A stretch of 64,000 nucleotides of DNA. It comes from Fasciola hepatica (Eukaryota > Platyhelminthes > Trematoda > Plagiorchiida > Fasciolidae). A program made the translations under genes and the position numbers. Location of the stretch: the NCBI GenBank assembly GCA_948099385.1, contig CANUEZ040000167.1:1012001-1076000 (forward strand). Direction: 5' to 3'. Positions 44,939 to 55,384 of this stretch are shown here, piece by piece. Within the stretch, counting starts at the first letter, position 1; each line of letters begins with the position of its first letter. The notes beneath the pieces are model-generated. The model saw only the letters and a program-made list of their open reading frames with translations, had not been told where the DNA came from and made no database searches.

Positions 44939-47089
44939 GTATATTTCGGATGCGCCCGAAGCATGCTAGAATGCATGATCAGATGATTATAGTGATGCCG
45001 GAATGACAATTCACAAAAGGGTACAACAAGTGCATGCAGAGTATCAGAGAGAGTGTTACAGTGAACTAAAACTGTAGTAATGCCCGGCAAATTTGAAGGT
45101 CAAGGTCGAATGATGTCAGTTGGTCTGGAGTACATGCATACGTGGTATATGAAATAATTACACTAGTGGAAATTCGAACATATTGAAAGGAAATGTTTTT
45201 GGTGGACTACAGAATATGAGAGGCATATGGATAAAAATCTCGTCGAAGGGTTCGGTGAATTATTCACTTTACTACAGGCATGTCAAGAAGTATTAATATG
45301 GAAATATTTCAGTCTGAAAAGATGGTAGTATATAAAGTGGTGGCTGTATACTGGAGGAATCATATATGTTGCAAACAATTGCGTATTTCTTGGGAGGGAT
45401 ACTACCAGAGTGATGGTGGCAGGGAACGGCCGGAGTAAAACAGGTGAGCGTGCGGCAAGTTATAAACTTTATGTAGGGTTGGTATGAAATGTCAAAGCGG
45501 AAGTGGAAGACTAATCAATATTGACCGTGTGGTTACATCCATTATACAGGTGTTCAGTTCTGCGAGAGGAAAGGTAAAGTAATCCACAGATAAGTTTACG
45601 TCAATAGATGAATGCTGTGTGGTATGTACCATGCAAAAATGACAGATCAATAAAACTGCACAGGTATATCGCGGGAAGCGGCCGTGGATCAACGAATATA
45701 GAAATAAAATGTATCGGCCGGTGCAGATAGTGGTGTGATTTAGAGGCTGCATACGGGGTCAGTTTCGGTAATATAACACGAATGCAACATCTGGAAAATC
45801 AAAGGTCTCGATAACGGTGATGGTATAGCAAGTAGACGGTGAGTGTCACATTTCTAATGACCAATTTGACAGGTGTAACAAATGATGGGAACGGAGCGGC
45901 GATGCAGCATGGGAAGTGTATCGAAGACGTTCAATCGTGGAGGGAACGCAGTGATCTACAGAGCCCGAACACTCGATGCAACAGCATTGCGGATGCGATC
46001 GGATGGACCGATGAAGAGTGCAGGTAGTTACTAATTACTTCGCTGCCCACTGGAGGACTACTGAAAGATATGTCAGCGCCAGACGTTTTTTTTTGGTGAC
46101 CGATGAAGCAATGAACAGTGACAATAAAGGTGCCAGTGTGTGAACAGTATTAGCGAGTTCTAACACGGGACGGGCATAATGACATATGGGATTAAAATGA
46201 GTTGTATGAATGCAGTGGGATCGAGTAGTCCAGGTTCAAGAAGTCCGATGGCGGGAATCTTGGGGAAAGCGATCGTGAGACGGGCGAAAATGAAGTTGTG
46301 TGTAAATCTCGTTTGTCCTGTCCAGCAAGAGAGGGTCCACGTTATTCCTGGGAAGTGGACGGCGACAATCGTCCTTAGGGTACAGGTTCTGAAAACAAAA
46401 CGGAGAGGGCTGCAGTCTGGCAATTCTACCAGCTGTGGGTTAGGGGAGAAAGACAGAACACCAATATCATGCCAGTAACAGAAATGGGTGGTCGCGACGT
46501 TGAGGTCTTGTTTTTTGGATTAAACAACATACGGAAAGCGGAGAAGACCGGTACTAGCGACTAATTCTTGTGAGGCTTAGTGAGAGTTACCAAAAAAGCA
46601 AGGAAGCGAGAATAGGCGACACTGGGGGCAAATACTTATGTGTAGTTCGACGAATGGTTTATGGAAGACCACATCGATTGTGGCGATTCGTTCATCAGAA
46701 CGAGGCCTGGAATCTTGTGTTGAAATAGGGTCTCAATGAGTAAGTAGTTGAAGCGTGGATGAGACTGGTACCTTGAGGACCATATTATATATGCTGCTAT
46801 GTATTTTCTAGCATTATAAATGCTCTTATACCTGGCGGCAGCTGATAAAAAAAGAAGAACCTAACCGACTAGGGCAAAATCTGACAGCATGAAAAAAGAA
46901 TCACTGGAGTAACGGTGGCCAGTAGGGGGTCGTGGTCAGAAGCGTTGAAAATAGGAAGTGGCTAGACAAACACGTGGAGTGTGCTGTTGACAGTCATGGA
47001 GTATAGGTTGGACTGCTTTTATTTGCTAACTATAATACAGAATGCTCCTTACCATCCGTTGGTACTGAACAAAGTTGTTAAGCTTTTGG
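44939..47089 (-). other. full-length NL1 3' UTR
   Basis: 2.2 kb without a recognisable frame. It contains the block CCACAGCTGG (46,429-46,442 on the plus strand as CCAGCTGTGG), also found at 30,071, 56,811 and 63,738. The 3' terminal 100 bp correspond to those of the other NL1 ends. Such a long 3' UTR is unusual for this group. Confidence 0.8.
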
Positions 47090-49990
47090 TTAGTATCCCA
47101 GGCCCAGTTCGTAGGCTCGGGTAATAGACATGTAGGGATCATGCATACGGATCAGTTTTTGGACAGTTAGATGTTTATTTATTTCTTTTTTGAATAATAA
47201 AGAGGCCGAAGACATTGACCTAAGTTGAGGTGGGAGTTTGTTCCAGAGGGAAGAATATTTAACAATAAAGAAGTTTGACCGCATCGCAGTCCTGGATACT
47301 GGAATCAAGACCATAGAGTCCCTATGTCGTAAAGAATAGTTGGAGGGAGTTTTGACCTGGGGGGCTGAATTGCAAGATGTACGTTTTACAATATTGCAAA
47401 AGAAAGACAGGTTCATTCGTAGACGGCGCAGCCATAGGGGCTCTAGGTGCAATATTTCACACCTTTCCATATAATTTAAAGGCGAGGAATATCCTAGTAG
47501 TTGTTTGGTAAATCTACGTTGTACATTCTCAATTGCAAATCTGTCAATCTGCCGCATGTTAGAAAAGACGACAGTGCAATATTCCAGAAGTGGTCTTACA
47601 TGAGTTTTAAAAATGCTTAGCTTGCTCTCTGTAAGACTGAAGGTTCTATTAATCAGACCAATTAGCCGTCTAGCTTTAGCAACCTGCACGGCCGAATGTT
47701 CAGAGAAATTAAATGTAGAAGAATATTGTAATCCCAAGTCCCTTACTTCCGGACTGTTGGGGATGAACTGATCATTAATTTTAAACATTCCCGCGGGAAC
47801 CTGACATTTATACATAAGGATACAACTTTTGACAGCGGAGAATTTCATCAACCATTGGTTGCTCCATGAGTCTAGCGATAGTAAATCGCTCGTTATGCTA
47901 GCAATGGTAGAAGCTAAGGCGTCAGGTTCAAAGGAGTACATAATTTTTATGTCATCTGCAAAAAGGAACGCAGCCCCGTGTGTGATGACGTTGAAAATGT
48001 CATTAACATATATAAGAAAAAGTAAGGGACCTAGTACACTACCCTGAATAACTCCACTAGTAACTGGTCGAGGTGATGATAAACTGCCATCAACGTCCAC
48101 CACCTGCTTTCGGGATGTTAGATATGATGAAAACCAACTCAGGATCGGGTCAACAATTCCGTAGGTTTTCATCTTCGCCATGAGCCTATTGTGGGATACT
48201 CGATCGAAAGCTTTAGTCATGTCAAGGAGGATTACAATCACTGATTTACCACTGTTAGTGGCCGTAGTTATTAGGTTAAGGAAGTCACACATACAGGTGG
48301 CACAGGATCTTTTTTGAAGAAAACCGTGCTGTCCAGTGTTAATGAGGTTATTGTTTAGTAAATGAGTTGTAAGCTTATTTTTTATCAGTCTTTCCATAAT
48401 TCGGGAAACTATAGGGGTGTGGTTCACTGGTCGATAGTTGGTTAGGTCCTGGCGTGAACCTTTCTTAAGAATTGGGATAATAACTGATGTTTTCCAATGG
48501 GAGGGGAAAACGCTACTGCTCATAGATAAATTAAAAACCTTTGATAGCAAGAATGGGATATCAGTGCCACCTAGACTAAAAGTAGCCGGTGGTACGGCAT
48601 CTGGCCCGGGGTGGTATGACCTCCTAATTTTAGTTAGCTGTACTGTTAAGTCGTTCGGGTGAAATGTAACCGCTGAGAACTGTGCAGATGTCAGCGGCTC
48701 AACGTGATATAGGCATAGGGAGTCATCGGTCGTTAGAGGCGAAGCAAAATAGGCACTGAATGCCTCGGAGATCTCTTGGGAGTTCGTTATATAATTGTTG
48801 TTAGATATAACGGATGAGATAGGAGAACTGCACTGGCTGTTTCTCAGCTTCATCAGCTTAGATAAAGCTTCGGACCTCTTGGGGTGACTCAGCGCCCTTA
48901 ATTCCTGTTTTTTACTGCGGGACATTTCAATCAATTTCATAGAATTAGATAAACGGTTCATTTGCAAGAACAACGAAAAGTCTCTCGACCTAAGGAATTT
49001 GCGTTGTAGCATAGAAAGCTTCTGCTTTAGTCGACAAAAACTGTTTGGTTTATCTCGTCCAGGTAGACCTTGGGTTGGGGTGATTACGTCAAGACATGCA
49101 TTTAGTGTGGAGTAAAGATGATCCACCACGGTATGCAAGTCATCAGATAAAAAGAAAGTATCCCAGTTCTGCGAGCGAATAAGTGAGGGTAATTGATTCC
49201 AGCTAGCTTGGTGGAACGGTCTTTTAACGGTTGGTTTGTGAACGGTTCGTGCTGGCACTGAAAACTCACATTTTACCGGCAAGTGGTCACAACCTGGGAT
49301 GCTGTTCACGATAGATGTGTGCACGCGAGATAATCCTACCGTAAAAATGAGATCAAGGATGCTACTGCCTCTAGTTGGGCACATCACATGTTGAGTCCAT
49401 CCTCCTAAACGAATGCTGGTCAAGAAGTGTATTAAGTGATGTGGAGCTTTCAAAGTGGACCAACGTATGCCTGGTGCGTTAAAGTCGCCGGCCACCATTT
49501 TTGGGCCGGGTATGTCCGCAACAACGTTTAACGCCTCTATGATAGGCAGAAAGTCGTTTTGACTAGTATTCGGGGGGCGGTAGATGCAACTAACAATGAA
49601 GTCAGAACATCCTGTAGTGACCTGTAGCCAAACTGAATCCGGCAAGTTATCAAGTATGGGGTGCTGAAATATTTTCGCTCGCATGTTTTGTCTTACATAT
49701 ATAAGACAGCCTTCCCCTCTCTGAGTGAGTCTATTTTTCCTGAAAGCTTGGTATCCGGTGATAGCGATATCCTCGTTTGGAGTGTTGTCTGTCAACCAGG
49801 TTTCGGTAATTAAAATAAGATCGTAATCAGACGTGAGCAGTAATATACGCAGCATTCGCATCTTATTCACTATTGAGCGTGCATTCAGCATAAACAATGA
49901 GAACTGTTTAGTGGAGTCAAGGTTAACGTTAAGATCTTTATAGGATTCCGAAATTGCATTTGCTGAAGGCGGATCGGATGACGCAATCAT
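47090..49990 (-). CDS. NL1 ORF2, endonuclease-reverse transcriptase (966 aa)
   Basis: This enzyme nicks chromosomal DNA and reverse-transcribes element RNA at the nick. The endonuclease (about 30-240) shows NARSIVNK (N36), ITETWL (E64), CIYRPP, VAGDFNAPG (D169, N171) and PGCDHLPV (D235, H236). The RT (about 430-760) shows LLDMTKAFDRVSH (D590), SGVIQGSVLGPLLFLIYVND (motif B) and LFADDIKIMY (D679, D680). A C-terminal arm ends at GLGY. The first ATG is at 49,990, but the frame is open without ATG back to 50,341, directly after the ORF1 stop. Length and motifs are normal for CR1/Jockey-type ORF2. No break is seen. Confidence 0.95.
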   Translation of the reverse strand: MIASSDPPSANAISESYKDLNVNLDSTKQFSLFMLNARSIVNKMRMLRILLLTSDYDLILITETWLTDNTPNEDIAITGYQAFRKNRLTQRGEGCLIYVRQNMRAKIFQHPILDNLPDSVWLQVTTGCSDFIVSCIYRPPNTSQNDFLPIIEALNVVADIPGPKMVAGDFNAPGIRWSTLKAPHHLIHFLTSIRLGGWTQHVMCPTRGSSILDLIFTVGLSRVHTSIVNSIPGCDHLPVKCEFSVPARTVHKPTVKRPFHQASWNQLPSLIRSQNWDTFFLSDDLHTVVDHLYSTLNACLDVITPTQGLPGRDKPNSFCRLKQKLSMLQRKFLRSRDFSLFLQMNRLSNSMKLIEMSRSKKQELRALSHPKRSEALSKLMKLRNSQCSSPISSVISNNNYITNSQEISEAFSAYFASPLTTDDSLCLYHVEPLTSAQFSAVTFHPNDLTVQLTKIRRSYHPGPDAVPPATFSLGGTDIPFLLSKVFNLSMSSSVFPSHWKTSVIIPILKKGSRQDLTNYRPVNHTPIVSRIMERLIKNKLTTHLLNNNLINTGQHGFLQKRSCATCMCDFLNLITTATNSGKSVIVILLDMTKAFDRVSHNRLMAKMKTYGIVDPILSWFSSYLTSRKQVVDVDGSLSSPRPVTSGVIQGSVLGPLLFLIYVNDIFNVITHGAAFLFADDIKIMYSFEPDALASTIASITSDLLSLDSWSNQWLMKFSAVKSCILMYKCQVPAGMFKINDQFIPNSPEVRDLGLQYSSTFNFSEHSAVQVAKARRLIGLINRTFSLTESKLSIFKTHVRPLLEYCTVVFSNMRQIDRFAIENVQRRFTKQLLGYSSPLNYMERCEILHLEPLWLRRLRMNLSFFCNIVKRTSCNSAPQVKTPSNYSLRHRDSMVLIPVSRTAMRSNFFIVKYSSLWNKLPPQLRSMSSASLLFKKEINKHLTVQKLIRMHDPYMSITRAYELGLGY

Positions 49991-50341
49991 TATTTCTTGA
50001 GATGGAGTAGTCGGTAATGTGGATGGTGAAATAAGCTGAGTAGAAACACCTGGCGTGGCGGTCAGCTTGGTTGTTAAGCTAAGCCGGGTGTGGCTAGTAC
50101 TGATGAGATTCGTTAGATTGGAAGGATGTCGGCGGTTGGTAAGTCTACTTAGCGTGGAACAACACCGCGAAAGATCACTATCGAGTGCTTTACTATTGGT
50201 AGATACTGGTGGCTGGGGCGTAGAAATATGAGGAGGGAGGGTTAAGTAGCTGTTAAGTGGGAAAGAAAAAGGACATGTAGCAGCCTCAGGTATCTTGGCA
50301 CCTGCCTTAATACGGGCGGTAACACAGGTGCCCTCTTGACA
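49991..50341 (-). other. open inter-ORF segment in frame with both ORFs
   Basis: 117 codons with no stop and no ATG join the ORF1 TGA to the ORF2 ATG, all in one phase. The translation is rich in proline, serine and threonine (PFSFPLNSYLTLPPHISTPQ). It could be an ORF2 leader made by readthrough, or a spacer. Confidence 0.75.
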
Positions 50342-50344
50342 TCA
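50342..50344 (-). promoter_or_regulatory. single in-frame TGA between ORF1 and ORF2
   Basis: The codons read AAT TAC TGA TGT CAA. Removing this one stop would fuse ORF1 and ORF2 in one frame of about 1,610 codons. NL1-d has TGA at the matching place (60,383-60,385), also in phase with its downstream frame. The TGATG overlap could instead serve reinitiation, but that ATG frame closes after about a dozen codons. Confidence 0.7.
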
Positions 50345-51922
50345 GTAATTTGATGGGCTGTAACCTGGAGGGGGAATGTGAAATGGAAGTGGGATATACG
50401 GGTGTTGGTTGGCGTAGAGACTGGGAGGTCGTGGGTACTGTTGTAAGTGGCCTGCGGTAGAAAAGGGATTCAGGGTGGGTGAGATATGTGAACGATAAAA
50501 GGAAAGAGATTCATGTGAGAAAATATTACTTAGGCTACGATAGAAGTTATGTAGAACACTAAAGTAATCGTTTGGTATGAATGGTGGCGTTGTTGAAGAG
50601 GCCCGGAGGTTAGTTGTACCAGCCTGATGAGGATGATAACCAGGTGAAGAGAACGCGATACTGGGTGGAATGTACGGTGCAACTAGTGGTTGGTGGTTTG
50701 GATTGGGGAGATAGGTCTTGAATGACGTTTTCTTGTCCATTGTTGCACTCCGTGTTGCCTCGCTTGGGGTCCTTAGCCGTTGGGAGTGTGGCTTGATGAG
50801 TGAGTTAGGATTGACCGTAGTGTCAACAACGTGCAGTCCACCTAGTAGTGATGTTTTCGCTGGTTTGGGGGATGGCCTAGGCACCGTAGATTGCCGAGTG
50901 GCTATTGGAGCCGAGTGGAGAGATGGCAAAGAAGAATTTGGGGTGACTCCGCTGATGGGTTGAGGATTTCTGGGTATGGCTGTTAAGCCAGTTAGGCGGT
51001 TCGCATCGTCATCGATCGTGGCCGATATTTCGGTGATAGGTAATGGTGGAATCGAGTTAGTCAGCTCAAGAGAGGACAGCTTGCCCGGGGTAAACTCTAT
51101 GCTTCTTGGTTTCTTAGGCGCTGGCTGGTGAGGTGACGTTGAACTGGATATATCTAAATCGACGTCAAACATATGGGATCGATGTTCTGGTGAACATGAA
51201 GCCGAATTGATATTGCATGCATTTTGCGCATCGTCAGACTGAGAAGAAGCGGATAGTTGAGGGCGGACAATTTTTGACGAAGCTGAATGCGTGCTGGTGG
51301 ACCTGGCGAATTCCCTTTGTAATGGGGTTTTGTCGGCAGCAATTTTAATGTTCTTGAACGGGGATCTCAAAGCGACGGTGGATTGGCTCTTAATGAATTG
51401 TTTAGCGGGTTCCTCTTCAAGAAATTTGAACAACACTGGACAGGATTTGCGTTGAATGTTCTTTCGTAGCCGAAAGCACTGGCAGGGGTGGTGTGCCATA
51501 TTAATAGAACTTAGAAGGTTATGTTTTACTTTCTCAACAGGGATTCTGTCGGGAATATTAAATACCACAGCATTTTTTGAGTTACTGATTCTTCGAACTA
51601 TTTCTGAGGCAATGGCGTCTATGAAACGCCCAGCCGTGACTAGGTCTAGGGTTGACGGATTTGTTGGGGGGTCAGAGATATACGTGAGCGGAATTAGCTT
51701 GGATAGGGTCGTATCAATCAAAGAAATGTGGCTACTGAGATTAAGAAGATTGTGTTCTATGGTCTCTGCCCTTTTGTTTGCCCCTCCAAATACATCGGTC
51801 AGGCTAACGGAACAAGGATTCAGTGGGAGTTTTGCGACTTTCGACTTGGCGAGTACTTTTGGTCGGATGTTGGTACGACCAACCAGTGAGGATGCGGTTT
51901 GTCTAGCCGGCAGTTTGGGCAT
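50342..51922 (-). CDS. NL1 ORF1, presumed RNA-binding protein (526 aa)
   Basis: The ATG at 51,922 opens MPKLPARQTASSLVG. A basic N-terminus is followed by a conserved core (about 95-205): GRFIDAIASEIVRRI, NAVVFNIPDRIP, CFRLRKN, CPVLFKF and FKNIKIAADKTPLQRE. This spacing resembles the RRM-like core of other CR1-type ORF1 proteins, which coat element RNA. The remaining 300 residues are proline/serine-rich and end IPPPGYSPSNY. I see no zinc knuckle or esterase motif. The same core is recognisable in NL1-a, NL1-b and NL1-d. The frame is intact. Confidence 0.9.
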   Translation of the reverse strand: MPKLPARQTASSLVGRTNIRPKVLAKSKVAKLPLNPCSVSLTDVFGGANKRAETIEHNLLNLSSHISLIDTTLSKLIPLTYISDPPTNPSTLDLVTAGRFIDAIASEIVRRISNSKNAVVFNIPDRIPVEKVKHNLLSSINMAHHPCQCFRLRKNIQRKSCPVLFKFLEEEPAKQFIKSQSTVALRSPFKNIKIAADKTPLQREFARSTSTHSASSKIVRPQLSASSQSDDAQNACNINSASCSPEHRSHMFDVDLDISSSTSPHQPAPKKPRSIEFTPGKLSSLELTNSIPPLPITEISATIDDDANRLTGLTAIPRNPQPISGVTPNSSLPSLHSAPIATRQSTVPRPSPKPAKTSLLGGLHVVDTTVNPNSLIKPHSQRLRTPSEATRSATMDKKTSFKTYLPNPNHQPLVAPYIPPSIAFSSPGYHPHQAGTTNLRASSTTPPFIPNDYFSVLHNFYRSLSNIFSHESLSFYRSHISPTLNPFSTAGHLQQYPRPPSLYANQHPYIPLPFHIPPPGYSPSNY

Positions 51923-52860
51923 TGCAACACTGACAGCGATTGCACTAGAGAGCTAAATACACAGAGTAGTCTTACGTTCCCCAATGTACAGGCTTACTGA
52001 AATAAAAACGTGTTACTCTGTGGCTCTGGATCAAAGAAACTTAAAACTATGGAACTGTTGATATAGAGTCTCTGAAATTAGACGAGGACTTCTTTCAGGG
52101 AATTCCCTGAATTAATATGCTGAATTGGGTGGTAGACTGCCACACAGTCGCGCACGATGGTGCCAACTTTTTCTTATTTTAGACACAAGTTTCTCTCAGT
52201 TCATATCCTGGGAAGCAGTTCAAAGACTTCTTTTGCGAGAATTTTTAAATTAGCTGTTTAGGTCAAGATTTCGCGTCCGGAGGAAATCCTCAGAAAGTTT
52301 TTGGAGTTATGGGACCACACTAAAAATCCGTAATTTCTTTAGTATTACTCTAGATAGCTAAGCAAAAACTATACCGATTTAAATCGATAAACGAATTGAT
52401 GTGATGGTTCAGTTATTCCCGTGAATTGTTCGAGAATCGACAATGGTTTCACAGATGGAGTCGCCAGAAATATTTTTAGTTAGGCTTCCTACCTAATTTC
52501 CTATAAAGGTCTTGTGTTGATATTTTACGATCTCACTGTGGGGTGGCGCCAAGGAACGGACGACCACCAAAAGAGTTGAGCTAGCTAAAGAACGCTGGGT
52601 ATTTTAAGGTTGGGCTTGCAAAGGGCTGTTTGTAGTAGTAATAGATCTAGATTTCTAGGTAGAGGGTTTTGTAGATTTCTCGCGGTAATAAATTACGGAC
52701 GCACAATGGTGTGTCGCAGTTATTGTCACGGGCAATATGACGCTTTAGTGTGGATAAATGTTGCTACTAGATGTGACCCAAAATCAAGCCCTAACGACGG
52801 AAAAAAGAAAAATTTGAGACAACCTGATTCATGCGTCAAGATGACCTTGACCTTGGCCCC
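51923..52860 (-). other. full-length NL1 5' UTR
   Basis: About 0.94 kb between the BP-A border and the ORF1 ATG with no coding frame. Elements of this group carry an internal promoter in the 5' UTR, but I cannot point to specific promoter elements. The outer limit is set by the last readable BP-A codons near 52,860. Confidence 0.7.
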
Positions 52861-53285
52861 GTTTCGCTTCATTAATTCCGCGTATCGTTCCCACAGATCC
52901 TGGTCTCGAACGAAGCGTTCTTTCAGTCGTAGTAGACGTTGGAGAACATAGTTTCGGTTATCAGTCCCCGGGTTGGTAGATGTGCTCCATGGGAGGGGAA
53001 CCTAGAGCCGATTTTTAAGGCCTCTAGTGCCTTGCCGCGCCGTTTGTAAAGCCAAGCGATCCTCTTGAGACAACGATGGTCTTTCGTCTCCCATGTCACG
53101 AAACTCCCTTTCATACAGCCGCTGCGGGTGGTACCCCTTGCGGTCCGTTTTGGCGGATGAATAATTCACGGGACCACGTACCCCTACTGGACAAATAACA
53201 TCCATCCCAGGGCAGTGCGTACGGCATAAGGTGCCTCGCAGTCGCTCAATCTCTGGTCAAGTACCCTATAAGCCTCTGGCATGTC
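52861..53285 (-). pseudogene. BP-A protease-RT linker
   Basis: After the protease stop at 53,286 the minus strand reads MPEAYRVLDQRLSD and ALGWMLF, equivalent to VPEAHWVLEQ and LGWTLLG in BP-B. It later gives YVLQRLLRLKERFVRDQDLW and ERYAELMKRN, the conserved stretch before the RT. Stops are frequent. It ends at the NL1 border. Confidence 0.8.
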
Positions 53286-53867
53286 TCAGCCGATGAGGAG
53301 ATCCATTTCGTCGTCTTCCCAGCCTACAACGGTTACATCCTGAAGGTGGGGCCACCCAGTCAGGATTGCGTTGACCGGCTTTGGTGCCCATATGGGGAGG
53401 TCAGCTAATGTAAATGCTTCCGTTGGTTCGATTTGCTCGTTAGTGTCCAAAGATATGAGTTGCAACCTCAACCTGCCGGTCGTCATTGCTTGTGTTCCGC
53501 CCACCGTACTCACTGCTAACGTCGTCGCACCTCCAGCGAGCCGGTGTTTGTCGGCAAACCGCTCTTTCACTAGGATAGTGTCAGATCCACTATCGACGAA
53601 GGCCAACGCTTTGACCACCCCAGTTGGGGTCACTACTCCCACGACAACTACGCTTAAACGTACCGGTTTACCGGCAGACCGCGACGTTGGACAAATAACA
53701 CTGGGCCTGGTACTCGCCTCGGGTAAAGTTACTCTCGTCTGGTGCAACAATCCATGGTGTCTGCCCATGCAGCCCTCGTGGCCACACCGGTTCCTTGTTC
53801 TACAAGCTGCTGCCCGGTGCGTGGTGTTGAGACAAATAAAACACGCTAATGCCATCCTCGCCATTCC
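53286..53867 (-). pseudogene. BP-A zinc knuckles and aspartic protease
   Basis: It reads CFICLNTTHRAAACRTRNRC (zinc knuckle, CX2CX4HX4C) and GHEGCMGRHHGLLH. The protease (DUF1758-like) follows with LAFVDSGSDTILVKERF (catalytic DSGS) and DEMDLLIG. It is in phase with Gag upstream; the two are split only by TGA at 53,868, where BP-B has tryptophan (DRWC). A second TGA at 53,286 replaces the residue after LLIG. The protease itself looks whole. Confidence 0.9.
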
Positions 53868-54989
53868 TCACCGTTCGTCTATTGTGGCATTGCCGAACTT
53901 GGGGCACTCTGGTAGTCCATGGCTAGCATCACGGGACCTGCAACTTGGTTGCTCCGTGGCATCGCGTGAAATGACATGTGCATTGGTCCAAGGCTGGTAT
54001 TTCGGCTGTTCCCGAGCAGTGGTTTGGGCCTGGCTGGTACTGGGCTTGTTTGTCTGGTTGCTGTCCCGGATAAGTCGGCCAAATCTGCTGTCGGCTATCT
54101 TGGTTCGCCCGTCCAAGTATTTGGTCGGGTCTTCGAAGTTAGCTTCTCGGTCGCTTCGGCTTATCCGTTCCGCTTCTTCCGCCCACCGACCCCGTAGTTC
54201 GGGGGAGAGGTGACGGACTATGTTTTCCAAAGAGTGCATTGCATCGAGATCAGCCCTGTAACCTAAATGATCAAGGGCTATTGAGCAGTTCTGCATCTTG
54301 ATCACCAGGTCGGCCATTGTGTGGACGTCGCCCCTGGTTCTCTTTGCCTCTGCCATCAAGCCCTCTATTAGGTTACGAGATACTTTGAACGGTTGGTCAA
54401 CCAAGTCCCTTAGAATCTTCCTTGCCCGGGTATAGCCTCGTTCCGGGCCGAGCATGGTACACCCGCCGATAGCTTCTCTTGCTCGGCCTCGACAGTAGTG
54501 AGTCAGGTAGAGAAGCTTTTGCCCGGGGTCGGTTACCTTATTTTCGACGAACATCTCGAACTGCTTGACAAATTTGCAGTAGTGTTCAGATCGCCAGTCG
54601 AAAACCGTCGGTTCTACTCTTGGCAAATCGATCGCTGCCGTTTTATAGTCGGCGACCGGCGTGAAGTTTCCTATTTTGTTGTGCCTTGATCTATCAGAAG
54701 TGTCGTGGTCGTTGATCTCTGGCTCACCCTCTGTATGTCTACACTTCTGTTCTGCTTCGTGGGCCTGTTGTCCAGCCGATAGCATTTGTTGTTCTGGGCC
54801 TAATATCCTCAGCGTACATAGATCGATATCCTTACAATCCACATTGCCCTCAGTAATACATGAACTAGCACTGACAGGAGTAGGAGATCTAACATTACCT
54901 AAATAATCAGAGGTGTATGAAACCTCCCCAGTGACTTGCCGTATTACTTTCTGTCCAGATTCCAATGTCTTCGATCCTTCTCTTGGCAT
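53868..54989 (-). pseudogene. BP-A Gag (373 codons to a nonsense codon)
   Basis: It starts MPREGSKTLESGQK at 54,989, 42 bases inside the 5' LTR. A charged region precedes the DUF1759-like domain: LPRVEPTVFDWRSEHYCKFV, LLYLTHYCRGRAREAIGGC and AEAKRTRGDVHTMADLVIKM. It runs parallel to BP-B Gag over its whole length, so the two are sister lineages. It ends KFGNATIDER at a TGA, after the first decayed zinc knuckle (CRSRDASHGLPEC). Gag assembly could in principle survive without the rest. Confidence 0.92.
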
Positions 54990-55030
54990 TTTGCGTGTGT
55001 TTCCTCGTTCCGAACTGATTTACTGAGTAT

Positions 55031-55384
55031 TGTAACACACGTTTGAGCAGTGCATAGCCAAGTTCACAACTGATCCCGAAATCCTACGATAAGATATTAT
55101 TGAATGAACAATGACACCGAAAAGATACAAACCTCAATAATGAGATCACAAGGACTCAACAAGCGAGAAACCGAAGTGCGGTGTGCTAGTAAGGCGGACG
55201 TGGGTCACGTAGGTTCAGAACAAGGATATGACAAAGTAGCGCTCTGGGCGCGAACAAACAACAATTGCTCCATGAAAACAAACAGTTCGTAAAGACATGT
55301 CAATAGTGTAAGCAAGTGGGTGATGTTAAGGAAAGCACGAAATCGCAAAGGTTTTAGGGGGATTTTCCACGACGGGTCGTTACA
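55031..55384 (-). repeat. BP-A 5' LTR (354 bp)
   Basis: It pairs with 36,741-37,117. Inside it the minus strand continues ATACTCAGTAAATCAG. Outside it TATGA is the target duplication. The 62-codon frame within it is repeated in the 3' LTR and is not a gene. Confidence 0.92.

Larger units (their letters stand above)
44922..52860 (-). mobile_element. NL1 full-length, apparently intact non-LTR retrotransposon
   Basis: About 7.9 kb on the minus strand: 5' UTR (52,860-51,923), ORF1, a single TGA, ORF2 and a 2.2-kb 3' region ending in the NL1 terminus and AAT/ATT repeats (44,923-44,938). It splits BP-A between RYAELMKRN (about 52,860) and [10 protein letters not shown] (about 44,918), two halves of one conserved BEL/Pao stretch. 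The inserted unit is therefore bounded on both sides. Both ORFs lack internal stops. I could not define a clear target duplication. Confidence 0.9.
36741..55384 (-). mobile_element. BP-A, BEL/Pao LTR retrotransposon with two nested inserts
   Basis: LTRs at 36,741-37,117 and 55,031-55,384 enclose gag, protease, RT, RNase H and integrase on the minus strand. The target duplication is TATGA (36,736-36,740 and 55,385-55,389). BP-B sits in the integrase (38,708-42,810) and the full-length NL1 sits before the RT (about 44,922-52,860). Without them BP-A is about 6.6 kb. Nonsense codons in Gag, protease and Pol make it inactive, though the RT YVDD and the integrase D, D and E residues survive. Confidence 0.93.

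Noticed and set aside
53371..54213. 280-codon plus-strand frame, long for chance
   Set aside because: Fully antisense to BP-A protease and Gag, whose motifs (DSGS, zinc knuckle) are unmistakable. GC-rich third positions explain its length.
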